Below, in pieces: positions 1 to 11,640 of a stretch of DNA of 64,000 bases. The notes beneath the pieces were generated by a model, which ran no database searches, was not told where the DNA came from, and worked only from the letters and a program-made list of their open reading frames with translations. The stretch spans positions 73,803,617 through 73,867,616 of the forward strand of contig NC_087063.1 of assembly GCF_963678635.1 (NCBI RefSeq). The letters run 5' to 3'. The DNA is from Symsagittifera roscoffensis. Its lineage: Eukaryota > Xenacoelomorpha > Acoela > Convolutidae. The first letter of the stretch is position 1. Each line of letters begins with the position of its first letter. A program made the position numbers and the translations under genes.

Positions 1-276
1 ATGTAGTGGATGTAATCCGCCTATGTCGGCCAGACGGTCCGACATTTAGCCACGAGGGTCGATGAACTCTGCAAAGGGGACTCCCCAATAGGGCAAAACT
101 TGTTAGAGTGTAATAAGGAGGTAGGCAGTACTGCTGAGCTGAAGTCAGAGATTATAAACCAAACAGCCAACACTCATAAGCTACTCACACTAGAGGCTTT
201 GCATGTTTGGAGGGAGAGGCCAAGGATCAACACACCCGATGAATTCAGAAGCCGGGAATTAACACTAAAATTATAG
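1..276 (+). pseudogene. C-terminal GIY-YIG endonuclease fragment of a Penelope-like retroelement
   Basis: Frame 1 is open from base 16 to a TAG at 274-276, about 86 codons. It begins with the YVGQT box (the YIG half of the GIY-YIG motif), followed by an arginine-bearing TRVDEL segment and then LLTLEALHVWRERPRIN, which carries the expected catalytic-type glutamate. The end, DEFRSRELTLKL, is a tail I associate with retroelement GIY-YIG proteins. Such domains nick target DNA in Penelope-like elements. Just upstream, frame 3 reads SGCN, the usual lead-in to the YIG box, so a frameshift near base 16 breaks the reading frame. The reverse transcriptase would lie left of the window. The domain is fairly clear; the exact family is inference. 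Confidence 0.65.
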
Positions 277-815
277 TCTATGTATAACATGGCTAAAAGT
301 TAAAAAACTGACATGTCAGAATCAAAAAAATTCCCAAATCAAAATTTTGGGAAAGAACAAAAAGCTAAAAAGAAATATCAGAAATTTACAGGAAAATTTT
401 AAAATTGATTACGTAATTTATTATGTAATTACAGATGTTCAATTTTGATTGGTCAAAACGTTTTAAAGCATTTTTAGACATGCTTATCGTTTTTCAGATC
501 TTTGATTGTTTTGCAACTCTTGTAAAAAAATTTAATCCTGATGATGCACAAAATGTGCGAAATTGTTTTAATTAACATTTTAAGTTTCTGAAAACCATTA
601 AGCAGTCGCATTTGAACGCAAGATTAGCAGCTCCTGGGAGCACTTTCTCAGTACTCAACTACAGCGTTGAGATTTTCATTTGAGATACTTCAAAAGTAAA
701 CTTCATTACGAGGTCAAACTGTGCACTGAATAGGCGCACAATTTTTTGTCTGTATGTTCCTGGATTCCATAGACAAACCGTTAAACAAAATCGAAAAAGT
801 AAGTGAATTCTTCTT
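277..815. other. AT-rich stretch with one isolated satellite-like monomer
   Basis: No gene is supported. At about 580-740 there is one diverged copy of the ~160-bp unit that is tandem at 2025-2640; shared words include GAGCACT with TTTCAGTAC and AGCAGTCGCA with TTGAAC. The rest is AT-rich with homopolymer runs. Confidence 0.5.
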
Positions 816-1030
816 TCAAAAATTCCGTGGATTCCGCGTACAAAATACCTGTAACGTAAATTTTGTCGGCGCATTTATTGTGCCGCGCATTCGGCAACAA
901 GCGAACATAGCTAGTTGTTCTGGACTCCGCAACTGTAAACGGATTCCGCAAAATATAAGTAGAATCCGCAGATTTTGTGAGCGGAATCCGCAAATGTAAG
1001 TGGATTCACCAAACAGTGAGTGGATTCAGA
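816..1030. repeat. Palindromic GCGGAATCCGC motif cluster 1
   Basis: Variants of GCGGA(A/T)TCCGC occur at 828, 922, 940, 961 and 981, with half-forms TGGATTC at 1001 and 1021. The copy at 981-991 is the exact 11-base form, self-complementary except at its centre. Spacing is irregular, about 18-40 bases in the dense part, so this is a motif cluster and not a simple tandem repeat. From 1031 to 1639 I see nothing beyond AT-rich sequence. Confidence 0.6.
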
Positions 1031-1639
1031 GTTTTTTTTTTACTGGACTTGCATATGAACAGTTAAAAGCTAGAGCTCGAATTTTTATCTATAGCAATGC
1101 CGAAATTAGAGGTAAGGACCTAATCGTTGTCAGCAGAATCCACGAACAAAACTCAAAACATTTGTTAACTAAATCGAAGGATGTCACTTTTTCGTACTTA
1201 GGAAACACACTACCCAATAAATTCATTTTTTGGAGTCATTGGGTCGAGAAGGTATGGAAATACAACACACAGCATATCGTTAAATTAGACTAGTATTTGG
1301 GATTGTGTCAACACCAAATACTGTTTTTGGCAGCATAACGCCGATTTATTTAAAATTTGTAACCATTGGGTTCAGAGAGTATACAAACACAACGCACAGC
1401 ATAATAAGTCAGAATTTGGGATTGCATAAATCCCAAACACTAATGATCAAGTAGATTACAATTCTAGTGAATTGGGATCGAAGTTGAGAGGGTTTGAGAT
1501 CGGAGTTGGGTTGACAGGATTGAGAGCAAACGTTTGGTATTTCAACTGAAAATTGATCAATGTAGAAATTGAGATTGCTTTTTGGTGACGAGTAATTAAA
1601 AGATATATTTTGAACGCTATACTACACATATACATATGT

Positions 1640-1950
1640 CAATGAATTCCGCAAACAAAATGCGGATTCCACTTTCAATTTGCGAAATCCGCTTACAGTT
1701 GCGGAATCCGCAACAGCTCAATTTAACTATACAAATATCCTATTATTTGATTGTGGATTCCAAATAATTTTGTGGATTCCGCAAATACGGTTGCGGATTC
1801 CTCAAAAGCGCCAATTTGTGGAGTCATTTTGAGCGCTACAGTGTTTTAAGTATTTGTTTGTGAAATCCTAAACAGCGAAGAATTTCAAAAAAAAGTAGCA
1901 AAGTTGCAGATTTTTTGACAAAGTTGATTTTGGTCTGTTGCGGAATCCGC
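1640..1950. repeat. Palindromic GCGGAATCCGC motif cluster 2
   Basis: At least eight copies or variants lie at 1644, 1662, 1682, 1701, 1753, 1772, 1793 and 1940. The forms at 1701-1711 and 1940-1950 are exact GCGGAATCCGC. TTACA or TGTAA often sits next to the motif, as in cluster 1, so the repeated unit is slightly longer than the palindrome. Confidence 0.6.
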
Positions 1951-2024
1951 TTACAATGCACAGAATGCACAGTTTGCGCTCGTAATGTTTCTAAAAAAAA
2001 TCTTTTTGAAAAAACCATGAAAAA

Positions 2025-2640
2025 CTTCGTACCTCAGAAACTACAACAAATGAGCAGTCAAATTTGGAGACAAAATATGCAACTACTGAGAGTACCCTGT
2101 CAGATCGCCGTATAGAAATAATAAATCCATAGAAAAAATTATTTCTAAATTCTTTGAACAAAATTTTTAAAAAAAGACAACAAATGTCACACCTCAGAAA
2201 CTAAAAGAATTCGAGCAGTCGCACTTGAACAAAAATTGGAAACTTTGAACGCCTGAGAGCACTCTTTCAGTACCCAAAACAAGGTTGGGAATTTCAATTC
2301 TTTTGAATTCTTGAAAGCTGAGTTTTCTTTAAAATAAAAAGTAATCAAAAAACACGTCATATCTCGAAAAGTACAAGGATTTGAGCAGTCAAAAATTAGG
2401 GCAAGAAATGCAACCACTGAAAACACAATTAGAACATTCAACTACTGGGTTGATATTTTCAACGCTTTTGATTATTTTTCAATTGAATTTTTTTTTGTCG
2501 TCAAAAAATTGTCGTATCTCATAAGCAAAGAAGTTTTGGTTGTTAAAAGTTGGAGGCCAAACTTGCAATTCCTGGGGAACTCTGACAGGATCCTACTTAT
2601 GAGTTGCTTTTTTCAAAAGTGGTGAAATCATCCGTGAAAT
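2025..2640. repeat. Diverged ~160-bp tandem repeat, four copies
   Basis: Copies begin near 2032, 2193, 2361 and 2517, giving periods of 161, 168 and 156. Each starts with an ATCTCAGAAACTA-like segment, continues through GAGCAGTC and a CTGAGAG or CTGGGGA segment, and ends in TTTTGATT-like AT-rich DNA. Divergence is high, so the array is old. A lone relative lies near 580-740. Short open frames here follow the repeat and are not genes. Confidence 0.6.
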
Positions 2641-3317
2641 AAAACTGGAAATGTGAAAATAAACTCTTAACCATTGCTATGTACAATATAGCTAAAACTT
2701 GAAAAATTCTTTTTTAACATGCAAAAAAAAACAATGAAAAAGCTTAAACATGGCAAGAAAAAGCAGCCCACATTAATATATATGGTAGATTGTGTTTTTG
2801 ATTTAAATTAGTTTGTAATGTGTGTTTCACTTTGTACACTTTTTTGTTAAGTAATACTGATAATGACTAGAAGTCAAAAACTTTTTAATCATTTAAATTT
2901 TACCCTGAAACCATATATCAGTATATTAGTCTAGCAGACCAAGTTGTAGGGAAAAGTAAGTTTGCTTGTTGGTAAATTGTAGAGAACATAACTTGAACTA
3001 GCTTCGTAAAAGTAATTGCTAATTTATGATGTTTGAGAACTCTCAACGCATTAAACAACTTTGAGAATCATGCAAATGCCTTGACAGGCGGGAGAAAACT
3101 TCACTTGATAATTTGTCAGATAAAGCTTACAAAAGCTGCAAAAATCCGCAATCTGGGTAAAATCAACTTTTACCCAGATTAAAGGTAGAAACGGGGCAAC
3201 CAGGTAACATCATAATAATTGAACATTTAGAGCAATCAGTTGGTTAATAAATTCTTCCGTGATAATTTTTTTCAATACTAAATTTCTGTAGCTAAATAAC
3301 TCCCAAATAAATTTTAT
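2641..3317. other. No gene seen
   Basis: AT-rich sequence without a recognised gene or clear repeat. Weak remains of the LINE ORF2 that ends at 3318 may run into its right end, but the reading frame is lost. Confidence 0.4.
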
Positions 3318-3530
3318 CTACATCAAAATAGCACCATAAATTTTTTGTGATCGGTCTCTGTGGAAAACAGTGGCACCCGATTTTTCATAACTCATTGATT
3401 CATGCTTGGAATCTTTCAGACAAGATTCTGTCACAGTGATTGCTGAAGGTTTATATGCAAAAGCTTCTATCCGTAAACAATCAATTGCATTGAATTTAGC
3501 AATAGATCGCGCATTCATTCTTAAAAAAGA
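3318..3530 (-). pseudogene. LINE ORF2 endonuclease N-terminal relic
   Basis: The minus frame reads NARSI, then FNAIDCLRIEAFAYKPSAIT, VTESCLKD, an FHRDRS segment and YGAILM. This is the order seen at the start of the apurinic-like endonuclease domain of CR1/Jockey-group LINE ORF2 proteins (NARS...KF...L...I..TE.WL...FR.DR...GG...Y). In intact elements this domain nicks target DNA for reverse transcription. Only about 65 residues survive; a stop follows at 3318 and no reverse transcriptase is found downstream on this strand. It lies 3' of the ORF1 relic at 3613-4399 on the same strand, as in a complete LINE. Confidence 0.6.
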
Positions 3531-3612
3531 AAAGCGCCCGTGTACATTCGCCTCTGTTTGTGAAGTTGGTGATAGTCAGTCCATTTCGACCAATTTTTTC
3601 CGTGATAGAGTT

Positions 3613-4399
3613 TCAAGTTGCAGACTTTGAGAACATGGTTATCAGTTTTCTCAAATCGATAAGTTTTGCTTTTTTTCCTGTCACCTTCCAGAAGAGACGG
3701 GGAAATGTAAAATTTTTTATATCATTGTCTTTCATCAGATATGCTTTTGCTAATACCTTTCGTGGGACAAAATCTGTTTTGAATCTTTCGAGAATTATTC
3801 GTGGCCCTTTTTGGTCTTGGTCAAATCTTCCGAGTCGTTCACTATTGTCGACCTTTGCAAACTCTTGACCCTCATCTTGGTACGTGAGCACAATTGGTAT
3901 GACTTGGCGGTCATTCTCAATTCGCTCTGCTGCGTCAAGTTCTGACATTCCATCTAAACATTGATGCTAATCATGAGGTGTTCGGGCCGATGGTGTTCTA
4001 GTCTCTTCAGATAGTGGTACTAAGATGTTTGCGTCTGCTTAAATTCGATGTCGTTGTTCAATGGCTGCTGGACTTGCTAGAGCTTCCCTGACCGACAAAA
4101 TGATTTCATTTTTTAAAGAATTGTAATCAATGTTGGCTTCTGCTTGCAATTTCTCACTGGCACTCGATTTTGCAAGAAATGCAAATGAGGAAAAAATTGC
4201 TGTTTGGTTTGATAAGCTAGAAACATTTTTTTGATATATCTGCACAAGCAGAATGGAACCATTGTCGGCAGTGTTCGCAGTTGATCCAAATGCTCTCATC
4301 GCCAAGAGTATACGCCTGCTTGCACTTTCTGCATGTCTTTTGTTTTCGTCGATCCCCGTCGTTTGTTTGCCGGCGTGTGCGTCTCTCCAACCCTATCAT
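3613..4399 (-). pseudogene. LINE ORF1 relic with PHD-type zinc finger
   Basis: Two minus-strand frames carry one decayed protein. The N-terminal part (4399 to about 4230) holds CRKCKQAYTL, then INCEHCRQWFHSACADIS, the Cys/His and WFH pattern of a PHD finger. A one-base shift near 4220 moves the frame into FSSFAFLAKSSASEKLQA. After stops near 4040 and 3960, the segment 3948-3613 reads RIENDRQVIPIVLTY, then an ILERFKTDFVPRKVLAKAY part resembling the RNA-binding section of CR1-like ORF1 proteins. Such proteins coat element RNA. Assignment to a CR1-like LINE rests on this order and on the endonuclease relic downstream. Confidence 0.6.
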
Positions 4400-6640
4400 C
4401 CAAATAATAAGCTCATGACCTCATTTAGGCTTCTTTTTTGGGGAAATTTGTTAATAAGATGATAGATGCAAACTCAGAAAAATATTTAGCTTTTCTAGAA
4501 AATAATTCAAACAGCAAAAGGTCACTTTTCAATTGGCCCGTCTGCAAATGCTGATCACATGATTTAAATTTCGCCGGGAAGTCAATACCAACGGAGAGTA
4601 AAACTAGTCTAAAATTATAAGCTAGCGTCTAAACGTGCTTTTGAACGTCTCTACCATAGCAAATTTGATATGGTTCTCGTAACAATGGTTCGACAAAATT
4701 GTTACTGTTCAAAGGCTATCAGCCGAACCCCGAAAATTAGCTCAGTAACATGTAAAAATAGTGGGATCATGGCTGGATCTCAGTACCCCCACACCACAAC
4801 GCCAATCCCAAAAACAGAGCCCATACAATATTACTATTGAACTACTTTGTTACTACTATTTTTGCACAGTAGAAAAAATCATCCCATCCATAGAGTTTAC
4901 TCGACCGTTTTCCACAACTATTAACATCTCATTTTGTGGAAACGAACTTCGATGTTTATAAAACAAATTCAATCATTTTCTGGAGGCTAAAAAAAGATAA
5001 AATTACAGTTATGAGTCACCATCCAAATTCTTCCAGTTTATTCAATATTCGGAAAGAAGCGTCTTCATCACGACCAGGAAGGGTTGCAATTAATTCAGTC
5101 AGCCTTCCTGATCGTGTGATATAACCAATAACGATGTAAGAGTACAATCGTTACAGATCGGAGCGTGTCTTATCCTCGAGCATCAACAATCCTCGTTTTC
5201 CGTCTTTTTGTACGTTTTCTAGTAGCAAAAACTGTTGTTCTGATTTTAGCAGTTTTCAGTTGACGCAAAAAATTATATTGTTGCGTGTCAGGAACTCTCG
5301 AATCAAATCTTTAACAATAACTTCTTTGATCCAAAATGACTTTCCCCATTTCGTTCTGTTTTACAAATAACGCCACTAATTGTCATAAGGAAAGTATCAA
5401 ACGGCCAATTTTTTTTTTAGTTCAAAACAATTTTGTCCAATTTGTTTTTCAGTGATATCATCCAATACATTTTTCTAGTCAAGTTTTATCCTTTTTAGTA
5501 GCGCTGGCCCATTCAAAGATAAAGCTCGGCAAAGTTTTAAATGAACTAAAAGGAATAATCAGAAGCTGCTAAAGTTCTGGCACTCGAACCCCAAGTTAGT
5601 GCCAAAAAATGTAGAAATTTCAAAAAACCTCCTATCTTTTGAAATTATGCTTATTTTTTATCCAACTTATGGTAAACATCAGCTATGATCAGTAAAATGT
5701 TTTCAAAGTCGAACCTCCAAATTTCCAAATCCAACACTTTAATGAACTTTGGTCGGTTATGGTTTCGTATCATAGGTCGAAAAAATTCAACTCGATTAAT
5801 CGTCCGGAATGAGTTTTCTAAATTGTTCCCTTTAAAGAAACAAAATTTGGTATGTGACTTCATGTGAGCTCAAAAATTATCACCGCAGCTCCAAATTGTG
5901 AAAACAGCAGAATTAGAGTTCTTAAAACAAAAGACAAAACGAAGTCTAAGTTATGGACCTAGCTTTACTGAAGGACAATGTCAACCAAGTGCAATTTTTT
6001 ATCATTTGAAAAACATGCATCTACTGGAAATCAAAACCCAGAGTTCAAAAAGAAACAAAAGTAAATAATTTTGTAGAATACTCGTTTCTTTTTAGAGCGA
6101 AATTTCGATTGGATCCAATTGCATGAAAAAGGCCGGTTCAAATCATGGAGTGCTATTTCATGTTACTGAACGTATTATCACTCAATTTGATCTGAAGAGT
6201 ATCTATAGACGATGGTTTACTGTTTGTAGTGTTCTCAAATCAGTCATTTTATTCTTAAAGAAGTTTTGTGAAAAGAAAAAAATGACTCTCCACAAAAATA
6301 TTGACAAGAGATGAGGGAAAAAAAACAAATCGATTTAAAAAAAATTGAATCACTTTTCAGGCTAAAAAAAACTGCAAGACATCCTAAGTGTCATGTGCTC
6401 TTGTTTTTTATCATCTTGAGAAACTTCTAGCATTAAGCTCAGAAAAGTTGAAAATATGGAAAACTCAAAGTAAAACTAGCCAAAAAGGGGAATTGTCGAC
6501 ATTCTCTAGTCATTCAGCTCATGCTGATCGCAAAAAAAATGTTTTGCTTCTGCAGAGTCAATTGAATTACTGGGTTGTCACTGATCTTCTGGGGAAATCA
6601 GAATCATTTCTTATCGATGTATAATGTCTCACTCAATTGA

Positions 6641-6641
<1 letters not shown>
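4400..6641. other. No gene seen
   Basis: AT-rich DNA with short open frames only. The longest, 6388-6624 on the plus strand (78 codons), has no motif I recognise. Confidence 0.4.

Positions 6642-6690
<49 letters not shown>
6642..6690. repeat. (TA)n microsatellite
   Basis: An uninterrupted TA dinucleotide run of about 49 bases, directly left of the ~340-bp tandem array. Confidence 0.95.
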
Positions 6691-6695
<5 letters not shown>

Positions 6696-8210
6696 CATTA
6701 AAAAATTATGCTCGCTGTTCTTTCTCTTAATATGCCAAGTGGATATTTGTTCGTTGAATGCTGAATGATTCTAGCAGTTACTAAAATTTTCCAACCATTA
6801 AAAAACATCTCAAATGAGACAATTGAAAGTTTCTGTTTTCTCTTTTTGTTGCAATGTTTTTCACTGTTTTTATAGAGAGATACGTTTTCCTCTTTATTGG
6901 CGCAAAACAAAACGCACGCATAAAAAGTTTTCAAAAATGAACAAAATCTTCCGCGCCGGGCAATTTTTGCTTTTGATGAAAACCTAATTGTTCACCTGGA
7001 AAAAGCTCGGAAAAACATTAAGAAAGTAAGGCTAACAAAGCCTTAGCAATCCAGAGTCTTGCATTTTAATCAATTAAGTGATCACACTGGTGGAAATCGA
7101 TGTTTTAGCAGTCACCAAAACATTTCGACTTGGTCCATAAAATCATATGATATAAAAAAATAAATTTTGTTTTCGCTTTTCTTGCCTTTGTTTTTTACTC
7201 TATTTACAGGGAGATACATTTCCCCCGGAAATTTTTAAAGCTGCAATTTAACGGACTTGAAAACAAATATTCAAAAAGTGCCAAAAAATCAGGATTTTGA
7301 TTGAAATCTAAAGTTCACCTGAAAGAAGCTATGAAAAAATAAAACATCAAGAAAATAAGGCTAACAACAGTTTAGCTATTGGGAATCTTGCTTTTATATA
7401 AAATAACTGTTCACAATGTTTGATAACGACTGGCTAGAAGTCAGTAAAAACGTTCCGACTTGATCAATAACACCTCTTGAAGACGAAACAACTTTTTTCG
7501 TTTTCTTTCTTTGCTTACCATTGTTTTTCGCTGTTTTTACAAAGAGATACGTTTTCACCCCAGAATTTATTATTGATGTAAATTAACGGACTCAAAAAAA
7601 ATTATCAAAAAGGGCCGAAAAAAATCCTGGACGGGAAAACCCGACCAATGTTTTGATTAAAACCAAAAAGTTCAACTGAAAAGAGCTCTGAGAAAACAAA
7701 CTATCAAGAATTTGAAGCTAACAAAAACTTAGCAATTGGGAACCTTGCTTTTTTTCAAATAGGTGCTTTCACCGATTGATATTGATTGTTTAGGAGTCAC
7801 TTAAAGGTTCTGTTTGATCAATAACATCTCTTGAAAACAAAACAAAATTTTTTGTTTTCTTTCTTTGCTCACCTTTGTTTTTTACTGTCTTTACGGAGAG
7901 ATAGTTTCACCCCAGAAACTTTTATTTATACAAATTAACGGACTCAGAAACCTTTTTTTTTTGAAAAGGACTAAAAAATCCTGGGCAGGCAAAGCCCGAC
8001 CAAGATTATGGTTGAAACCTAAAAATTCACTTGATAAAAGCTATCAGAAAAAAAATATCAAGAAGTTAAGGCTAGCAACAGTTTAGCTATTGGGAATCTT
8101 GCTTTTATATAAAATAACTGTTCACACTGGTTGATATTTATTGTTTGAAAGTCAGTAAAAACGTTCCAACTTGACCAATAATATCTCTTAAAATATTTTG
8201 GGTCATCAGT
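6691..8210. repeat. Satellite-like tandem array, ~340-bp unit, about 4.5 copies
   Basis: Copies can be started at the AACATYAAGAAARTAAGGCTAA segment: about 6691, 7011, 7338, 7697 and a partial one at 8049, giving units of about 320-360 bases. A second landmark, ACTGTTTTTAYAGAGAGATA, recurs at about 6867, 7195, 7529 and 7883. Copies have substitutions and indels throughout. Short frames in the array follow the repeat and are not genes. Confidence 0.75.
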
Positions 8211-11200
8211 GAAAAAATAATTTGAAAAAAAAAATAAAATTTGGGAAAAAAAGCAAAAAATTTGCGTTCGCAAACTCAGCTTTAAAGCTTTTTCCACAAG
8301 GAAAAAAAACGCTCAGCGTAATTGACCTCATTGCAAATATCCTGCTTGCTCAGGTTTTTAAAAAAAAAATCAAATTTTTAATCAAAAACAATTGAAACTG
8401 TTTTACTATTTTTGCAGACTTCAATCCGTTATCGAATTACTTTAATACTGAGGTACTACTAATACTACTAAATTAGAGACTATCTACTCTACTACTAATA
8501 CTGAGGTACTACTAAAACTACTCTGATAAAGACTATCAGAGTTCGGAAGAAAAACCGCCAATTATGCCAATCGACCTAAACGATGTACTGCATTATCAAA
8601 CAAAAGAAATGAACAAAATCTAAAAATGACGCAAAAAATTGGTGCCTATTTTACAGATAAGAGAAAAAAAGAGTAAACACAATAGAGGACAAAGATGATG
8701 TTAGGAAAAACTAAGAACGATATCTAGATTTTTTTTTGTAAAGTCCGTTGAATTTTGATAACGGATCGGATAATTCAGACTGGTGACAAAATAATTTGGA
8801 AACTAACGTGTGTATTGATGTTTGTTTCGCTTAAAGTAACAAAAATTGAAGCAAAAAGCGACACTCAGAAAAATTGGAAATCCAAAAGTTCTAGAAGAGG
8901 CACTTGATGGTTTACATACGAAACTTAGAGAAAAATTAAATGTGATAGATTGAGCCAACAAGTTTATCACACCTTATAGTTTTTTTGTTGTAATGATGTT
9001 TGATGGCTGTACTTTAGTGTTGATCGTTAAGGTATTATAGAGACGGTTGTCTAAGTGGAGTGAGTTTCTGGCCAAGGATTCTAAGTCGAGTGAGTTCCTT
9101 GCCAAGGATTTTAATGGTGCGCCGCTGAAGCTTTGGAGCTCAAATGAGGTGGTTCCTCAACTTTGACTTTTTATTTTTCTTTATTTAATTATAATACTTT
9201 TTTTCTCCCTCGGCAAAATTGTTTGCCTTTTCATGGGTAAGTTCAGTCCCGTGTGTCAAGTTTTTTTTTACCCCTAGGAAGAAGACAAACAAAAAAATGT
9301 ACAAGCAAGAAATGCATAAAACCGTCAGGATTTTTCAATTGGATATATTGAGATTGTTGTTCGATTTTCTATAATTTTATTTGGGTGAATATAACTCTTA
9401 GCGACTCTAAAAAGATGCAATGACTGATTTCAGCGTCTTTTTTGTGTTAATGCTAAATTTGTCAAAACTTCTTGAACTGGTTTTGACTTAAAGCTAGATA
9501 AATATGTACATATAGACATTTCAAATGTTCGAGTACTCGAGAGAGTACCTAAGTCTTCTCGTATTACCTTTAAGAAAATTTTTCGAATAAAACAGATGGT
9601 ATATTTTTCAATATAGAATCAAATACTTCTAATTCGCTAATTTGTCTGTTTTCGTTCTTGTTTTTTTTTTCAAGGACAACCTAACAGAAGTTGTCGCAAT
9701 CAGGCAATTGCTACAAGCTCTGTTATAAACAAGAAAACATGGACCATTACTTTTCTCTTGCCTAAACCTCTTCCGCAAGGCCTCTTCCTAAGCCCTTCCC
9801 AGACAGATCTCGAGCAGAGAATGAAACTAAACAACACCAACCTGGATCTGTAAAAAACAATAAGGGAGGAATAAGCCCTACCGCTTAGGATGACAAGGTT
9901 GCAACTACAAAAAAATAGAATCTATCCAGCCATAAAGAACTGATATAAATGCTTAAAATGATACAACGCAAACCTATCTTTTTGAAATGGACCAGAAGTC
10001 TGTCCGGTCGAAACTCTTCCCCATTTTGTTAAAGACCTTACCAGTAACTCAAATGCAATGCGGGTCTCAAATTTTAGAAATCGCTCACTAAGCTCCTAGC
10101 GTAAGTAGCCCAACCGCGGAGATTTTTCTTTTTTGGCATAAAATTTATCGATCTCATGAAGATAGACGGAGGGTTGACACGGAAGTTCGTAGGCAACACG
10201 ACCAGACATATCGCATCTAAATGCGCGGTAAGCAAGGCTCATTCAAAGCGACAGAATTTTTATTGGGATATTTCAGGTAGGTTTTTTGCATAATAAAAAC
10301 ACTATGTTCTATCGTTCTATCATGTTTTTTTCGAAGCATCAGGAGTTGTACAAACATACTCATTGCATCAACAGTAAACCAAAATACTTGTGTTTACGAG
10401 AATTGCGTCTTAGTGTCAGATGACCGAGCACATCAAGGTGTCATCGATACTCTACCCTTGACGCTAGTAAGAAACTCTGAATCTTAACAAAATATTCAGT
10501 TTTTTGATGATGGAAATGTGGCTAATAACTAAAAGATAGTTTTCCCAACCCTTGAAACATAGTGAGGCTGGATAAAAAACTACAATTAAAAAACAAAAAA
10601 TTGTCAAATTTATTTTCCAGGAGCGACCATAAATACGCAGCACAATAGGTCAACTTTAAAAAATATTTGTTCAAAAATAAATGTCCAAATATCATATCCA
10701 AGGATGAAGTTGTAACATTAGGCTCCCCTATAAGCGAATCTTGTCGCAAAGAACATATGATTAAAAAAATAATCTGGAAGAAAATTGGAAATTTTTGACC
10801 AGCTGGATGCACGTTATAGGTTTTACCTCCTAAAAAAAGGCTTCGGCATGCCAATATTTCTTTATATTTTCATATAAAATTTTGTTTTTTGCAAGGTAAT
10901 TATTCGGAACAGTATGATCGAACTTTGAAAAACCAGTTATACAAAGTAAAAATTGTAAAAATCATTGAAAATGAGTTTTTGAGAGCAGTTCGCCCGACAG
11001 CCAAAGGTTGCTTAGGCGTTACTTCCGCTAGTATACTAGCTTTATCTGCTTTTTCATCCTCAATAGTAGGAGCGAAAGCTACCTTAAGCGTAGTTTATCA
11101 TTTGGAACACGAAGATGGAACATACACTAATGGACTACAACTTTAGTTTGACTCAGCAAAATTTGAAGTAGCTCTGAAAACGAAACTCAAAATCATGGAC

Positions 11201-11640
11201 TGAGTCAATTTTTGTTAACTAAAAATCTCAGGCAATTATGAAACTAGAATCTACTAATGTAACAAGATTCAATGCTTACCAGGATCGCAATGGTTGAATA
11301 TCATCCTATATAAAAGTCAAAGAATAAATTTGACAAATCAGGACCTTATAATCGCTATTGGACTCCGCTCATCTTCAAAATGTGTAAAAAATAAAACAGA
11401 TGCGTTTGCAGAAAAGATGCAATCGAAGATGAATGACCTGGCCTATCTCGTCTGAAAAAGTCAAGGCGATTCTCTAGGCATTCAGTTTGGATTGCTCTAA
11501 TAAAACAAAGTTTTGTCTCTTTATACATCACTTCTGTTTTGGAGCCACTAGACCTCAACAGGATAAATTAGTAGCGACAAGGCGGTTTGGCGCTTGTCGC
11601 ATGGGTTGCTGTGAGATGTAGGGCAGTCGACTCACTTGGC
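8211..11640. other. Long stretch without a convincing gene
   Basis: 8440-8540 is rich in TACTACTAA words. 9050-9110 has two copies of a ~30-base segment (TCTAAGTGGAGTGAGTTTCT-like, then GCCAAGGATT) in a less AT-rich pocket. 10140-10285 has an open plus frame of about 50 codons without motifs. 10889-11146 is an 85-codon plus frame containing CLGVTSASILALSAFSSS, with coding-like composition but no family I recognise. I see no promoter or splice evidence that makes any of these a gene. Confidence 0.4.

Noticed and set aside
10889-11146. 85-codon plus frame as a host gene
   Set aside because: Composition looks coding-like, but no start context, splice partner or family is recognised.
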